Shown one piece after another: positions 9,870 to 35,170 of a stretch of 64,000 bases of DNA. The position numbers were made by a program, and so were the translations under genes. The stretch is from assembly GCF_037392515.1 (NCBI RefSeq), contig NC_090287.1:9593501-9657500 (forward strand), in the 5' to 3' direction. Numbering within the stretch: the stretch's first letter is position 1; each line of letters begins with the position of its first letter. The DNA comes from Haliotis asinina (taxonomy: Eukaryota; Mollusca; Gastropoda; Lepetellida; Haliotidae). The notes below the pieces were generated by a model. The model saw nothing but the letters and a program-made list of their open reading frames with translations, ran no database searches and had not been told where the DNA came from.

Positions 9870-12800
9870 ACACAGGATGATCAGTATTTATTCTAGTGAT
9901 ATAATCAACAACAGAAATTATTACCCTTTGCTAGAAATTGGAATAATTGAGAGGAAAAAAACCAAATGATTTGACAAGTATTATGATGCAAACAGTTTTG
10001 GCCATTTGACAAACATATTGAACATAATTATATGATGAGAACACAGGACGGAATGAGTGGACGAACATGAATGAAATAATGAGCGACATGATGACATGCT
10101 CATAACAATACATATTTGTCGTGGTAACACAATGTAGGGGGAGGTAGAATACTCCACTTCCATGGCCCTAATATCAACACCTCCAGATCAGGCCTTGACT
10201 CAATTATGTCCTTTGTTAAACTGGCTCAAAAAAAGTTAAGCATGTTCTGCAAGGTTTAATGCTACACTTTACATCACTAAAATGACAGCACTCACTGATA
10301 AAACATAGGACACAGTCTGATATCCAAAAACGTCATACTTGACGATCTTTGTTATTACCTAACTTGCTGATTTCTATTGTGATTCTACTCAAAATGTATT
10401 GCCATACATACTTTGAATACTGTAACATATTCAAAATCTGAGAAAGAAATAAGGATATCAGTCAGAAATATTTACCTGATTTGAAACCTGTGACCAATAA
10501 AAATTTAATATTTTCCACTTTCATGGTAGAATACACATTAACATGATCAAACATTGCTATCATAAGTTTTAGTTCACAACAGAATATTATAAGTATCTTG
10601 GATGGTATGTGAAATAAACACAAAACATTCTTTTCTACTCCATCAAAACGGAAAAAGAATAGGAACACAAGAATTCCATATGTTTGTGTTCCAAAAGTGT
10701 TTGTGAAAAGTTAGAAAATATGTTTTTAAGACTGATTTTACAGCTGAATAAGCTATGGTAGAGAAATGATCTTTAAAATATAAAATAAAAATAAAAAATA
10801 AAAATATTGTATACAACTGCCTCAATAAGGTTGTCTTGTGATGTACAACAAGAAGCCTTTTGAACTCTGTATTAACACATCCATAAACTTGATGATGTGA
10901 CCGGGAAATATGACAATCATGATAATGGATTAATGATCAAGATAACAATTTGACAAAACCATGACAATATCATGCATTACTGACACATTGTCTCCTATTT
11001 CCAGAAGTCCAGCTTGCAGGTGACGATAGCACAGTGTGATGATGCATACTCTTGACACAGTGATAGTAACATGATTCAATGAAATGGTAACCATAGTAAC
11101 AGAATAACAACAGGTGACATAACACAACAGTGAAACAAAGAAGCACTTTCATTTTAATGGGACATGTTCCAAAACCCAACAAAGTATACTTTATTCAGTA
11201 AAATCAATCCTCCAAAATTTGTCAAACAATTACTACAAAACAATCTGATATCAGTCTATGAAAGTGCAAGAAAATACCCCAAAATTTGTTCGTGTTAAAG
11301 TAAACACAGATATGGATGAGATGTAAATGACCAGACAACATCAAATACATACAGAAATATTGACCAAAGTAGAGATAACACATCATTAGTCATACATAAT
11401 GAATACATTCTTTCAACTAAAACATTTCTTTCCCTTACAAAATTCATAACCAAGAAAAAAAATTTAAACAGAGACATCAAATAAAATATTTCATGAATTC
11501 ATACACATCAAGTGAAAATGTCCACAAGGAAAAACCTTTACTGGCTTTGAAAGGTTACCACTGTTTTTCTGATATATTATGTCCTTATTTTCCAAATAAA
11601 AAACATAAAATACAATCCAAATTTAAAATGCAGATCCATATTGTAAAACAGTAATGTAGGAACAGAACCTGAGCAGAATCAAATTCACCATGCTTCATAC
11701 TCCTCAATGACAGGTACACTCAAATGTACGTACACAACAACCAAGTAAAATGGAAAGGAAAGTACAAGGTGAGCAAAATGCCCTGACAGCTGCTTTGTCC
11801 CTACCTATGTCTGTACAAAGTTGGAGGTCTCCAAGACAACACTGAATAAGGGTAAGGATTACGCCCCAGCTGCCATACAGTGTGTTGAAGCACTCTCCAA
11901 TTCTGCATCAGTGTACATGACAACCTCAGTAAAATCGTATCTGTTTTTCTGACATACCAAACATTCCGTCATGTCAGTCTGGAGCCAACTTCGACAGCCC
12001 AGTCTAAATAAAGGATGTGTGGATAATTCAGGCATTGTCAGCTTTTTAAAACCATTGGGCTTCAGTACATTCTTATCTCTTCCAAGTGATCCTAATTCTG
12101 TTCCAGTTTGGCAAATCACTTTATTGTCTGTATCTGCTCAGTGTCAACAAGAAAACCCACATTAAAGCAAATATTAGCCACATACTACACAGAAAAAGTA
12201 AAATAACCAGGATGAAGCCTTAACCTTATTCTCCCTTTGTAACTGCCTGTTCATATTCCTTTTCAACACACAGAAATCAGACGCTGTCTAAAATGTCGCT
12301 CCAGTTCACACCAACAGTTCAGAAGCCTACCCTGCACATGGCCGATTTGGAAATTCACTTGCTGACTTTACTGAGATTGACACCAAACAGGAATCTGAGA
12401 CAGGATGTAGCAACAACATCACAACAAATTTCAATGATAACAAATATTAAACAGAAGATTTTCTTCACATGAATTATGAATGATGCTAATGATCAAGAAT
12501 CTTTAAAACAGTGCTTCTTATTATTAACAGTATTGTGATTTGAGCAGTGTAGAAGTCATACATTGTGATTTCCTTTACAATGATAAAGTGTTCCAGTGAA
12601 TTTGTGAACATTTCTGGACATTCATCAACAATAAATACAGATGTCCTTGGAAATTCAACATAGTATAAATGCTATAACACCTAAGGTTGAGACTGAGAAT
12701 TATGTACCTTACATGGACCTTGATCCTTGTCATGAGGGAGACAACAGGTTGTTGATGGGTGAGAACACGTGCAACAAGCCAGCTTCCTTGCTGATATACA

Positions 12801-14444
12801 TACACCCCAGATAGCCAGCTAAGTGCCATACACATCAAAGTACACATTCGTGAGATACAGCCAGAAAAAGACATAAGAAACATTTCAAATCATAAAAAAT
12901 ACATATATTCAAATTACTAATAGTGGATTTCAAAGATGAACTTCGAAAGTGGTCCCTTTTGTTAATCATGAAAAAGATTTCTCTTACAAAAAAAACAACT
13001 GATAAAATTCCATGTGATTATGAATAAATATTACAGTAATGTGAAGTGTGTCTGCATCTCAGATTAATTCAATTCAGATAATCTGTCATGCTATCATTTA
13101 AATCATAAAGAGCAAAACAAATATTCAATCACCTGTGACAATGATCAAACCCTGTTGATCAATTCAGGCACAGTGGTTACTACCCGCATTGAGAATTAGC
13201 CATAGGGAAACACAAGCATAACACAACTATAGCACATGGAAACACAAGCTAGATGAAATGGACTGGAAGTGCCTCTAAAATTGAAAACTGTCAGTTCATG
13301 AGATTTGATGTTTGTAAGCAAACTTGTGAATGCATAAGAGGAATGAGGATCCTCGTACAAATAGACGTGCATGTGGACCACAGAATTGGACATTAGCTAG
13401 CAACATTTCCACATACAGTCACAAAATAATCCTGTTTGATGCTCTGCCTTGCTACACAATCACCTGAGTACAACAAAATATACCTCTATCTAAACCTACA
13501 AGGATAATTTAATAAAAATATTTATATTTGTTGCAAGAGGGTTTGTACAAGTCGGGAGTCCATGTGTTCTTTGCATAATTAATATTACAATCAGATTGAG
13601 AAATTCACTGTCTTCACATAATGGACAGTATTGAATAGTTTTAATATACGCCTATTTTGACTAACCATTTCAAAAATACATAAGCTGTGCCTAAATCCTA
13701 AAAGTTAGAGTTAAACTGATTACAATATGATCTTTTTATGTTTAACACAGGTTAATATTTCAGACACTTTCGCAGGATTATTTACTTCAAACATCTGAAT
13801 AAAAATGTCCAGAGAGCAGTGAACCAGGAATGTCCTGACAGACCATCCATATTTTGTGTGTGTCTCATATCCAGCTGGACTAACATTTCAAAATATATGC
13901 TGTATTTATTAGTAACGCTATATATAGAAGGGAAGTAACTTCCATTTTAATGCTCTAAAAAATTATAACACAGCAGTCGTTAGATGTTAAATTTACACAA
14001 GATATCAGTAATTTTCTCAAAACAAAGTATCTTTTTGCTATTTATTTTCTCAAAACAAATTATCCTTTTGCTATTTCTTCTGCCCACCTGCCCACTCCAC
14101 CTGAACTTAAGCTTTGATATGGGAAATACACAAACATAACGGAAAGTCTGATGTCAGTCTTTTTCGTTCAACATGAAGCCACTGCTGTCCTGTATAATCC
14201 TGACACACCCTGTGCAGGACGAACCGCCGACATCTCCCTGAAGCCCGGATATGTAACACCTTCAGAATATCCTAGTGCGTAGAGTAAGAAGTTAACAAGC
14301 AAAACTCGGTCCTTTTTTTAAGCAAAAAAGTGCAAAATAACACATGCTCTGTTGCTCCCAGACAACAGGACATGGCCACCAGGAGCTGACCAGACAAACA
14401 ACCCCTCAGTTGCCGTCTGGACGAGTGCACCCTTGGCCTAAAAT
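9870..14444 (-). other. Probable long 3' UTR of the CDKL-like kinase
   Basis: About 4.5 kb of AT-rich sequence runs from the kinase stop to 9887-9892, where tttatt gives AATAAA on the minus strand, just before a SINE block. No SINE, minisatellite or plausible exon lies inside. Long SINE-free tracts also follow the other two coding ends in the window. The UTR assignment is inference. Confidence 0.5.
9887..9892 (-). terminator. Candidate kinase polyadenylation signal
   Basis: Plus tttatt is AATAAA on the minus strand and is followed downstream by a t/g-rich stretch. The SINE array begins immediately beyond it. Confidence 0.35.
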
Positions 14445-27804
<13,360 letters not shown>

Positions 27805-28320
27805 CTAGAAAATTCAAATGAAAAATTTGGCACTTATTCACAATAAATAGCTGATTCAAAATAATGAAGACGATGAATATATCATCTAAGATTATGAATC
27901 ATTCATTGACAAACTCTTTCCTTTCTGTGCATTCCTTGTTCATAAATCCAGTGTAGGTTAATAAAATATCCGGTATGTCTCCAATCAGCATATCCACCGA
28001 GTGTAAGTGTTCCTTTCTGGAAGAATTATTAATATCCCGATGTTGTCTTTTTCTGATTCTTCTGTTTTAATGGTGCCATGTCTAGTTTCTTGGTGAGAAG
28101 TAGCCTTGATATTCAGCCGTTCAATATACAATGACAGTGCTCATGAACGCATTAAAACATATCCTCTTAAAGAAAGATATCCAAAATACAAAACATACAG
28201 TCTTAATAAACAATCACTTTTTCGGAAAATGAATGTTAAACCTGTGTTACACAATTAGGCGAAATGCCGCCTCGCATTCTACATTTTCAACACGATATGG
28301 AAGCCATTAGGAGAAATTCC

Positions 28321-28385
28321 GTCAACAACATCCGCCATTTTGTATTTGTAACTATTGTCTCAATGCGCAAAGAATATATAACAAG
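28321..28385 (-). promoter_or_regulatory. Candidate CDKL-like kinase promoter: TATA-like box and YY1-like motif
   Basis: On the minus strand gttatatattc (about 28372-28382) precedes caaaatggcgg (28332-28342) by some 35 bases. CAAAATGGCGG resembles the YY1/initiator motif found at many animal start sites. It lies about 550 bases upstream of the kinase ATG. A 19-codon upstream frame (MADVVDGISPNGFHIVLKM) starts in this motif. A 5' UTR intron ending near 27807 (ttttctag) is possible. Confidence 0.45.
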
Positions 28386-29190
28386 GCCACTGTTTTGTGT
28401 AATAACACCCACTTAAATACTTCAAAGAAGTGTTTTCGGCAATATTTGTCTATGTCATAATGAACCCTCCCTAATTAATCTTTGTAGTGTTTGTTAATAT
28501 TGGAACTACATTTTCTTGCGTCAGGTGAAAAGAGTGCGGAGGTTTCTGTTTGTTGTCAAAAGGTCGTCACCTTAGCAACGTTATGCTAAACGTGAAAGGC
28601 CACAATTGCTATCAGTCATCAGCGAGCACTTGTGATAGTCATTGCACCATTGTTAACTGCGAACATATCACGATATACAGAACAAAATTGCTTTTTATTG
28701 AATGTGACTAATAGGCTGTTTTCAGTTAATTCTGATACTCGAAAAATGACAAATACCGCGTAGACAGCTGCCTTACTATTCGTACTGAATTAAGTCATTG
28801 GTTGACAGACATTAATGATTGACGTGACCAAACAACAAAATAAATTTTAAGTCGTTTGTTGATTGATACTGTCATTCTGATTTTATGAAACTCCTGACAA
28901 AATTCTTCTTTTTTTCTAGTACAGGAATTCCTTTCACTATAAATTATCATTTCTCAAATAATTTAATCAGAATTACGTCAGCTGACGTCGTAATAGTCGT
29001 GTGTTACACATTGTTGCCATTTTTATTTTTAATTTTTGCGCCCAGCAATAATTCATCCTTATGACGTAGGCCTACAGTTACAAAGTGACTGAGCATCGAT
29101 CCACGGAATTGGAATACGATCATAAGCTAATCTGACCATCGGATCTTGCGACTGTCTTTACGGCAAGCAGAGGCCTCAAACGATAAGTTA
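28386..29190. other. Intergenic sequence upstream of the kinase
   Basis: AT-rich, with no exon, SINE or tandem array seen. A cre-like tgacgtcg sits at 28983. Confidence 0.4.
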
Positions 29191-29197
29191 TATCCCT

Positions 29198-29253
29198 GGG
29201 TCTAGATTTTTGAAGCTATCTTAGCGCTAAGGGGGCCTAAAACGTCTAGGCCC
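29198..29253. mobile_element. MITE copy 3, internally deleted (56 bp)
   Basis: It starts gggtctagatttttgaagct and ends aaaacgtctaggccc around tcttagcgctaag. The ends match those of the copy at 33590, but the centre is missing. Confidence 0.55.
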
Positions 29254-29693
29254 AGAGTTTCTGCAGTGGTCGCACTTAAGTTGACATGTAGCATTCATCA
29301 GCTGGTAACGCCCCTAAAGCGCAATTTGGCGAGGCTGAGTTGACTAGTGCCAGTATTAATGGCGACACTTCTCCATTTCCCCATCATGTCATTTGTCCGT
29401 TTTCCCCTTCCTCCAGTGAGAAAATAATAATGTTCAAGAGGAAAAAAAAACCCAAATGCATTATTTCTTTTAAAATAAGTGAAGTTTGGTTTTCCATTTC
29501 TTAGGCTGAAGTGATCGTATATGTTGTTGAATTTAACTGTTGTATTATAGGGGTTAATAGCTATAGCTACTGATTTAGCAATGGAGATCCACGTGATATA
29601 TGCTGTGGTTATATGCACAGTTTTGTCACTGAAGGTAGCTAGAATAATATTGTGGTGTACTGGCGTTATCATACTGAATGAGGGCCGCAGTTG

Positions 29694-29790
29694 TGTTTGT
29701 TTAACGCTGCTGCAATATTCCTGCAATATGACGTCGATCTGTAAATAATCGACACTGGACGTGACAATCCAGTGATTGGCTTCATGGCGC
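29694..29790 (-). repeat. Decayed common SINE tail, minus orientation
   Basis: Plus 'gctgcaatattcctgcaatat', then 'gtctgtaaataatcgacactgg' and 'gacaatccagtgattg', is the inverted 3' part of family B. It explains the start of a 164-codon minus frame here. Confidence 0.65.
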
Positions 29791-29812
29791 AAATGAAATC
29801 ATGGTTTTGAGG

Positions 29813-29885
29813 ACAGACGGGGTAGCCCCGTGGTAAAATCGCAATGGACCTATGTTAAATTTCCTCGAAGGACACCAAATGAGAA
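29813..29885 (+). repeat. Fragment of a family A SINE head
   Basis: gacggggtagccccgtggta is the A-box portion, and the aaggacacc at the end is a weak match to the body. It is truncated. Confidence 0.4.
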
Positions 29886-30048
29886 GCTTATTGCTTGAAT
29901 GATACAAGAACGGAGTGTTCCTAAGTTCATCCACTATTGTCCTCATGTTGTTCAAATACTTCTATAGACGTGTAATTGTTTTACAAATGACTGAATCGGA
30001 CTCCTATAAATAAAATATATTTGCCAAATTGTCAAGATTTATTAGTTG

Positions 30049-30209
30049 TGTAGCGGCCACAAAATTTCCGTGTTCCGTGCTGGGATTCGAACGACGGACC
30101 CTCCGATCCGAGGTCGGACGCCTTGTCCACATGACCAAAGAGGTTACACACGTGAGCAAACTGACAAGGTAAGGATGTCATCTGTGGGATGACTCCACGC
30201 CCTGCTACA
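30049..30209 (-). repeat. 3' terminal direct repeat of the TRIM-like element, with tRNA-like segment
   Basis: This is the same 161-bp sequence, about 96% identical to its partner. Here the anticodon stem is perfect (TCCGA/TCGGA) and the loop reads TCG at the anticodon position, an Arg anticodon. No acceptor stem is formed, so it is not a working tRNA gene. Confidence 0.75.
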
Positions 30210-30220
30210 TACTCCCCCTT
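30210..30220 (-). promoter_or_regulatory. Polypurine-tract-like sequence
   Basis: Minus AAGGGGGAGTA directly precedes the TG start of the 3' repeat, the position where plus-strand synthesis is primed in LTR elements. Confidence 0.6.
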
Positions 30221-30296
30221 CAACAGAAGGCACGTCCCGGGCCGCATAGTTGGGTACTGAGGCTTATTTTGTTCAAATATGATATGGACGTGCACA

Positions 30297-30314
30297 GCCC
30301 CACGTTGGGCGCCA
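30297..30314 (-). promoter_or_regulatory. Primer-binding-site-like sequence
   Basis: Minus TGGCGCCCAACGTGGGGC starts one base after the CA end of the 5' repeat. The TGG start is complementary to a tRNA CCA end, as in Gypsy-type LTR elements. The primer tRNA was not identified. Confidence 0.65.
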
Positions 30315-30315
30315 A

Positions 30316-30476
30316 TGTAGCGGCCACAAAATTTCCGTGTCCCGTGCTGGGATTCGAACGACGGACCCTCCAATCAGAGGTCGGACGCCTTGTCCACATG
30401 ACCAAAGAGGTTACCCCCGTCAGCAAACTGACAAGGTAAGGATGTCATCTGTGGGATGACTCCACGCCCTGCTACA
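30316..30476 (-). repeat. 5' terminal direct repeat of the TRIM-like element, with tRNA-like segment
   Basis: On the minus strand TGGTCATGTGG (A-box-like) and GTTCGAATCCC (B box) stand 45 bases apart, as in a tRNA. Between them GACAAGGCGTCCGACCTC resembles the tRNA-Arg D-arm and anticodon region. The five-pair anticodon stem TCCGA/TTGGA includes one G-T pair and closes a 7-base loop with TCT at the anticodon position. Confidence 0.75.
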
Positions 30477-30480
30477 GTTG

Positions 30481-31356
30481 TATAAATCATTCAGCATGGC
30501 TTGGGGTTGAACGGAAATATTGTACCCCAAAAGTAAACAAAATCAACAAAATCTGCCCTGGATGAAAGATGACGGCCACGCCTTTACTAACACCTAACAC
30601 GAATAGTTGTTTTTGTGATCGCGTATACCCCCAGCCTTCTGTGTATTTTCATTTCTCACATCGCGAACCTGTTCTCGGCTGTTAAACCTCGGACTGTTGT
30701 GTTCGTGGGATCAAAACGCCTATGTGAAATATTATCCGACACGACTTTACACTCTTTTAATTCCCAAAGATCATTGATTAATTTCAAATGCAAGGCCTCT
30801 GGAGCCATTTTCATTCAAGATAATACCAATTCCAATTTCAACAAATATCTGCCGTAAATGGGAGCAACGACCCTCTAAATGGTTCTTTTGTAATCCGGGC
30901 TTTGAAGCGAAATGCTTGCACGGAGGGTAGGAGTGATAGGCTCTTATGTTATGAAACTGATATGTATGATAGCACCAGATGGTGGTGAACTCACGGGGAT
31001 GTATTTACCTCGCTACTTGAAGACGTCTGGATGAAGGGTTACACATATGTGTAATTATCGGGATCATACTTGCTCCACATATTCCCTGACAGCGAGATGT
31101 CACGTGAGGCATGACAAGACTGTTGTAAGCGTTACGAAGGCACTGACGTGCGAGGTATGTTCTCGGGCCTGCTTGTATTGGATGCTTGAAGGTATGGAAT
31201 CAATTACCCCGTGATGATGCCACCTGTACGTATTGAAATGACGCCTTACGTCTAAATAGTTACGATAGCATGCCATTAGAGGACTTTTTGCCATATAATT
31301 GAATAAACTGATACTACATATAGTTAGATGAAGAGCGCAGTATTGAATCAAATGCA
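30481..31356. other. Intergenic sequence without identified features
   Basis: No splice-consistent exon or repeat was found. Short frames are open on both strands at 30615-30857, without family similarity that I can recognise. Confidence 0.35.
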
Positions 31357-31440
31357 TACACACACGCGCGTAACACACACTTACACACCAGCACGTGCGC
31401 GCGCACGCACGCACGCGCACACGCACACACACACACACGC
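31357..31440. repeat. (CA/CG)n microsatellite
   Basis: Alternating purine-pyrimidine tract, acacacgcgcg to gcacacacacacac, with cgcgcg stretches that could adopt Z-DNA. Translated frames here are artefacts. Confidence 0.9.
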
Positions 31441-32032
31441 TCATCTTAAAACCTCTCTCGATGTCAAAACGTTATCCACAGTTATTAACTCAAGCTGTCA
31501 AAATTCATCCGGAATTTGATGGCTTTCAAATTATCATTTTCCCAATGTTTAAATGTTGGAGATTTTACACACCGAGTATGCTTGTCAATGACAATGATCA
31601 TCACATACACCCCACCCTCCACCCGAAATTGTAACCCGCACCTTAGTCGCTTCATATTGCTGTTTAGAAACTGAAAACGTTAATCGGTTGATGTTAACTA
31701 CATATCTTGCCTCCTCACATTCCATATATCTACATTTGTCAAATATGCCGTGAGTCCATATCGAACTTGCTTGACATATTTCATATCTAATCACGTGAGT
31801 AGGAGATTCTACATTTATTCTCTATTGAGCGTAATGACGTTATGTACTTGTTGAAACTGTCATGTTACCCTTAATATTTTTTCTTACAATATTTCTATAC
31901 GTGTAACTCATACATAGTAACCTATTTACGAGATGAAAACTGACGTAAAACAATAAATTCTTACATGGGAACTAAATTTTAACAGACGTTAACGGAAGTT
32001 AATATGTTGGGACCCCATGGTGGGCAAGGTAT

Positions 32033-32320
32033 CAGGGATCCGTGAAGGTCCGGGGTAGAATAGGCCTTCAGCAACCCATGCTTGCCATAAAAGGCGACTA
32101 TGCTTGTCGCAAGAGGCGCGTAACGTTGTAGGGTGGTCAGGCTGGCTGACTTGGTTGACACATGTCATCGGTTCCCTGTTGCGCAGATCGATGCTCATAT
32201 TGTTGATCACTGGATTGCCTGGTCCAGACTCGATTATTTAGAGACCTCCGCCATATAGCTGGCATATTGCTGAGTACGGCGTAAAACTAAACTCACTCAC
32301 TCAGTCAGTCACTCACTCCC
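32033..32320 (+). repeat. Family B SINE-like repeat, near full length, with target duplication
   Basis: It starts near cagggatccgtgaaggtccg and ends in ctcactcactcagtcagtca. The 8-bp caaggtat occurs on both sides (32025-32032 and 32320-32327), the mark of retroposition. Confidence 0.85.
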
Positions 32321-32329
32321 AAGGTATTA

Positions 32330-33585
32330 GGATTGTGCGAATGTTCTTTGGAAGTAAACAAAAGTACAAAAGCACAAAGAATCAGTTACCACACTAAACA
32401 TATTTGAGAAAACAGTCAATGGGCGACGCTGAGGATTCTGGGTTCAAACTGACCAGAAGTAAGTAGGGCTTCAAAGTTTGATCGAGTGCGCGTGACCGAA
32501 TCCTTTTGGGTAAAGGAACCAATGGTTGCATTTTCTGCTGGATTTTAGGGTTTCTTTAACTGTCCAATCAACAAATGTCTTTTAAAACAGCGCAAACCTG
32601 CTTTCCTATGTTACGGCGACGACATGCACTTTTATACTCTTAACTTGGAGCTGTAAATATGTATTATACATCCCATATTCGTATAGTTCTGTGGTTTATA
32701 TGTTGTATAGTCTCTCATAAGTCTGTAAAGATTGGCTCAACGTTATAGTATTTTGTTCTATGTACATATGAAGATGCTAAGGTGATGAGGTGAGACCCAA
32801 ATATATTATCTGTCTGTTTGTCTATCTGTCTGCAGGTGACTGAATGGTTCGATGGTCAGGCGTGGACTTGCTGCCACTCTCGTTACAGAACTTACAGAAG
32901 GATGGGGCACCAGTGGCCCTGTGGATTATGCAGAGTTGCGTCCATTGGTTGAAGCTAGCATGTCATGGTGTAACTGAAGTATTGTTCTAGGCGTCATAAA
33001 ATACTAATCACTCATTCTTTCTACATATAATGTACATTGCAACTTCTGAAAACTCATATTACCTTTTCAGAAATGATTCTCCTTCTCTCTCAGCGTACTC
33101 CTGTTACCCACGCGCTCTTTGGAATTCTATTCTTTATCCTACAGTGTATGTGCTGTTCTTCTATCGGTCGTCGTATGACTGTCATAGTCTGCCTTACCAT
33201 TATATAACGTAAAGCCACTTAGCCGATTAAATATAGGTTATTGTTCTTGCTGTGAATAATCACCAGCATGATCTCTGCTAAGCATGCGTTGTTTTCCTAA
33301 TCCACCGATAATCTCACGTGTCAAGAGAAGAGGATGTGCCGTTTACAAACGATGCACTTGTTAACTTTCGTGCTATAGTTGGTGACTGATACTTGCTAAC
33401 ACTCTTCTCGAAATAACCATACAGTTTGGCCATACACAGCATCGTTGCTCATGCTATCAATCACTGGTTTGTGTGGCACGGACCTAAATGTATGCACACG
33501 CCGGTTTGAAGGGTCCCAAGAGTGGTGTTAAATAGAAAAAGGACCAACGAACGAACACTAGCGGGCTTGCATTAAAATGTAAATG
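32330..33585. other. Intergenic or intronic sequence, nothing recognised
   Basis: No exon with consistent splice signals, SINE or tandem array was seen. Confidence 0.35.
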
Positions 33586-33589
33586 AACA

Positions 33590-33696
33590 GGGTCTAGATT
33601 TTTTAAGCTCTCTTAGTTGAAAGTTTGTCGTAAGTTATGTTAATGTATGGCAGTTACGACTGTCTTAGAGCTAAGAGAGTTTCGAAATATACGCCC
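33590..33696. mobile_element. MITE copy 2 (107 bp)
   Basis: It starts gggtctagattttttaagct and ends gagtttcgaaatatacgccc. The end blocks are inverted (aagctctcttag / ctaagagagttt), with a hairpin-forming centre holding atgtatggcagttacgac. Confidence 0.65.
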
Positions 33697-33819
33697 AGAA
33701 ATGAGTGCTATTCACAATCCAAACATGACGGAGTGGGTGATTCGGTTGCACACAAGAGAGGCAATTTCACAAATTCCCAAGATTAATTTTTACGTAGTCG
33801 GAAGAATTATCATGCTTCT

Positions 33820-33960
33820 ACTAGCCTAGTATAAAGCTGTCACTCGTCACGCCAAAGACCCAGGTTCGATTCCCCATTACATGATGTGAAGCCGATTTCT
33901 GGTGTCCACCGTTGCTGGAATATTGCTAAGAGTTTTGTAAAACTAAAGTCACTCACACTT
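33820..33960 (+). repeat. tRNA-derived SINE, family A
   Basis: It contains ctagcctagtataaagc, cactcgtcacgccaaagacc, the B box ggttcgattcccc, tgaagccgatttctggtgtc and gctggaatattgctaagag, followed by a short ctcac tail. Confidence 0.85.
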
Positions 33961-34584
33961 TGGTTTTACATATTCCAGTACTTGATATGTGGCATTACCG
34001 GGACAACTGCTCCGTGGTGCAGAGGAATGAAAAATATGTCTTTGATAAGTTTATTTTGTTTAAGTTCATGTCAATACGCGACATCCCTCTTTGAGTACCG
34101 ACGGTAGTGTTCGAGCCTGAACCACGACAGTCTACGATCCCCGGCCACGCTGCCGAAGGTCATATTCACCGGTGTTCTCCCTGTAGTCACTGTGTTAGAG
34201 AATATGCTGTTGCAATGCATGGGTATTTCTCGGCTCAACATATCTTAGTTTCCATGTCGGTGTTATAGTTTGTATGTAACCGATCAATGGTTGTTATGTG
34301 GTTTGCTACAGATATAGCCTGCATTTCTAGGGTAACCCCTCAACTCCAAGTGTGCGGACAGGCGCAAATATTTGCCTACCTATTGCCGTACCAAAGATAA
34401 GAATATTCGCGTTTGGACCTGGTCTGTATTTTTTATATTATTTAAATAGGATTATATATCTGAAAGTGGAAAAAAATGTTTAAAGACGCATTAATATGAG
34501 ATTCTATCTTTAATGGTAATGATGCATAGGAATCAGGCTCTACAAGAAGACTGTCGTGTATGGTATTATGTTTTTGTGACTGCG

Positions 34585-34682
34585 TGAGTGAGTTTAGTTT
34601 TCCGCCGCACACATCAATATTCCAGCTATATGGCGGCGGTCTGTACATAATGGAATCTGGACTAGACAATCCAGTGTACACG
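34585..34682 (-). repeat. Family B tail fragment, minus orientation
   Basis: Plus gtgagtgagtttagttttcc, tcaatattccagctatatgg, cggcggtctgta and gacaatccagtg form the inverted 3' 100 bases of family B. Confidence 0.8.
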
Positions 34683-34689
34683 TGAAATA

Positions 34690-35170
34690 GGAATTATATC
34701 ACATATCCGTGGAATCTACATATAATATACTTCTTGTCTTGATACATGAAGAATTGTCTTCCTTAACTGGCGGTAAGAGGTTTTTTTTCGTTTTTTTTTG
34801 TTTTAAAAATTCAAATTAAAGTATTAACAATATAATAAAGATGCTATGAAAACATTCACTGCATTGTGATATTTTTCAATACTTTCATAAACTACGTATT
34901 TTATTTTTATTTCTATCTTCACTTTCCGTTTCAGTCAACAGTTAAGCGGTTTATTGTAAATTATTGTTTTATCAACCTATTTCGACTACAAAGTAACAAT
35001 AACTAATGTCTTGAACACGATAATCTGCAATTACAAGCCTTTCTGAGGAAAATAAATATTTGTTCTTGCGAAAGTTAATTGCGAAAACTAACAAAGGTTT
35101 CAACAAGCTGTCTTAACGAATGTATCTCACACAGACTAAATCCACCTGAGAAGCTTAAGTCGACCTGTTT
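34690..35170. other. AT-rich spacer, nothing recognised
   Basis: Contains t-rich runs near 34780-34805 and no coding or repeat signal. Confidence 0.35.

Larger units (their letters stand above)
30049..30476 (-). mobile_element. Miniature LTR retrotransposon (TRIM-like) with tRNA-Arg-like terminal repeats
   Basis: Seen: two 161-bp direct repeats (30049-30209 and 30316-30476), differing at about six positions, both begin TGTAGC and end GCTACA. They flank a 106-bp centre. Read on the minus strand, the first repeat is followed by TTGGCGCCCAACGTGGGGC, shaped like a tRNA primer-binding site. AAGGGGGAGTA, a polypurine tract, abuts the second. The 4-bp GTTG flanks both sides (30045-30048, 30477-30480). 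Known: this is the layout of terminal-repeat retrotransposons in miniature, mobilised in trans. There is no coding sequence. Orientation follows the primer-site and purine-tract order. Confidence 0.8.

Noticed and set aside
29298..29792. A 164-codon minus frame
   Set aside because: It begins inside a decayed SINE tail, has no family resemblance and contains low-complexity Phe-rich stretches.
30032..30426. Two overlapping minus frames with a repeated segment
   Set aside because: They are accidental translations of the terminal direct repeats of the TRIM-like element, which are structural and not coding.
30615..30857. Opposed open frames, including a minus 52-codon frame starting MKMAPEALHLKL
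   Set aside because: The minus frame is closed on both sides without splice signals, and the plus frame lacks family similarity.
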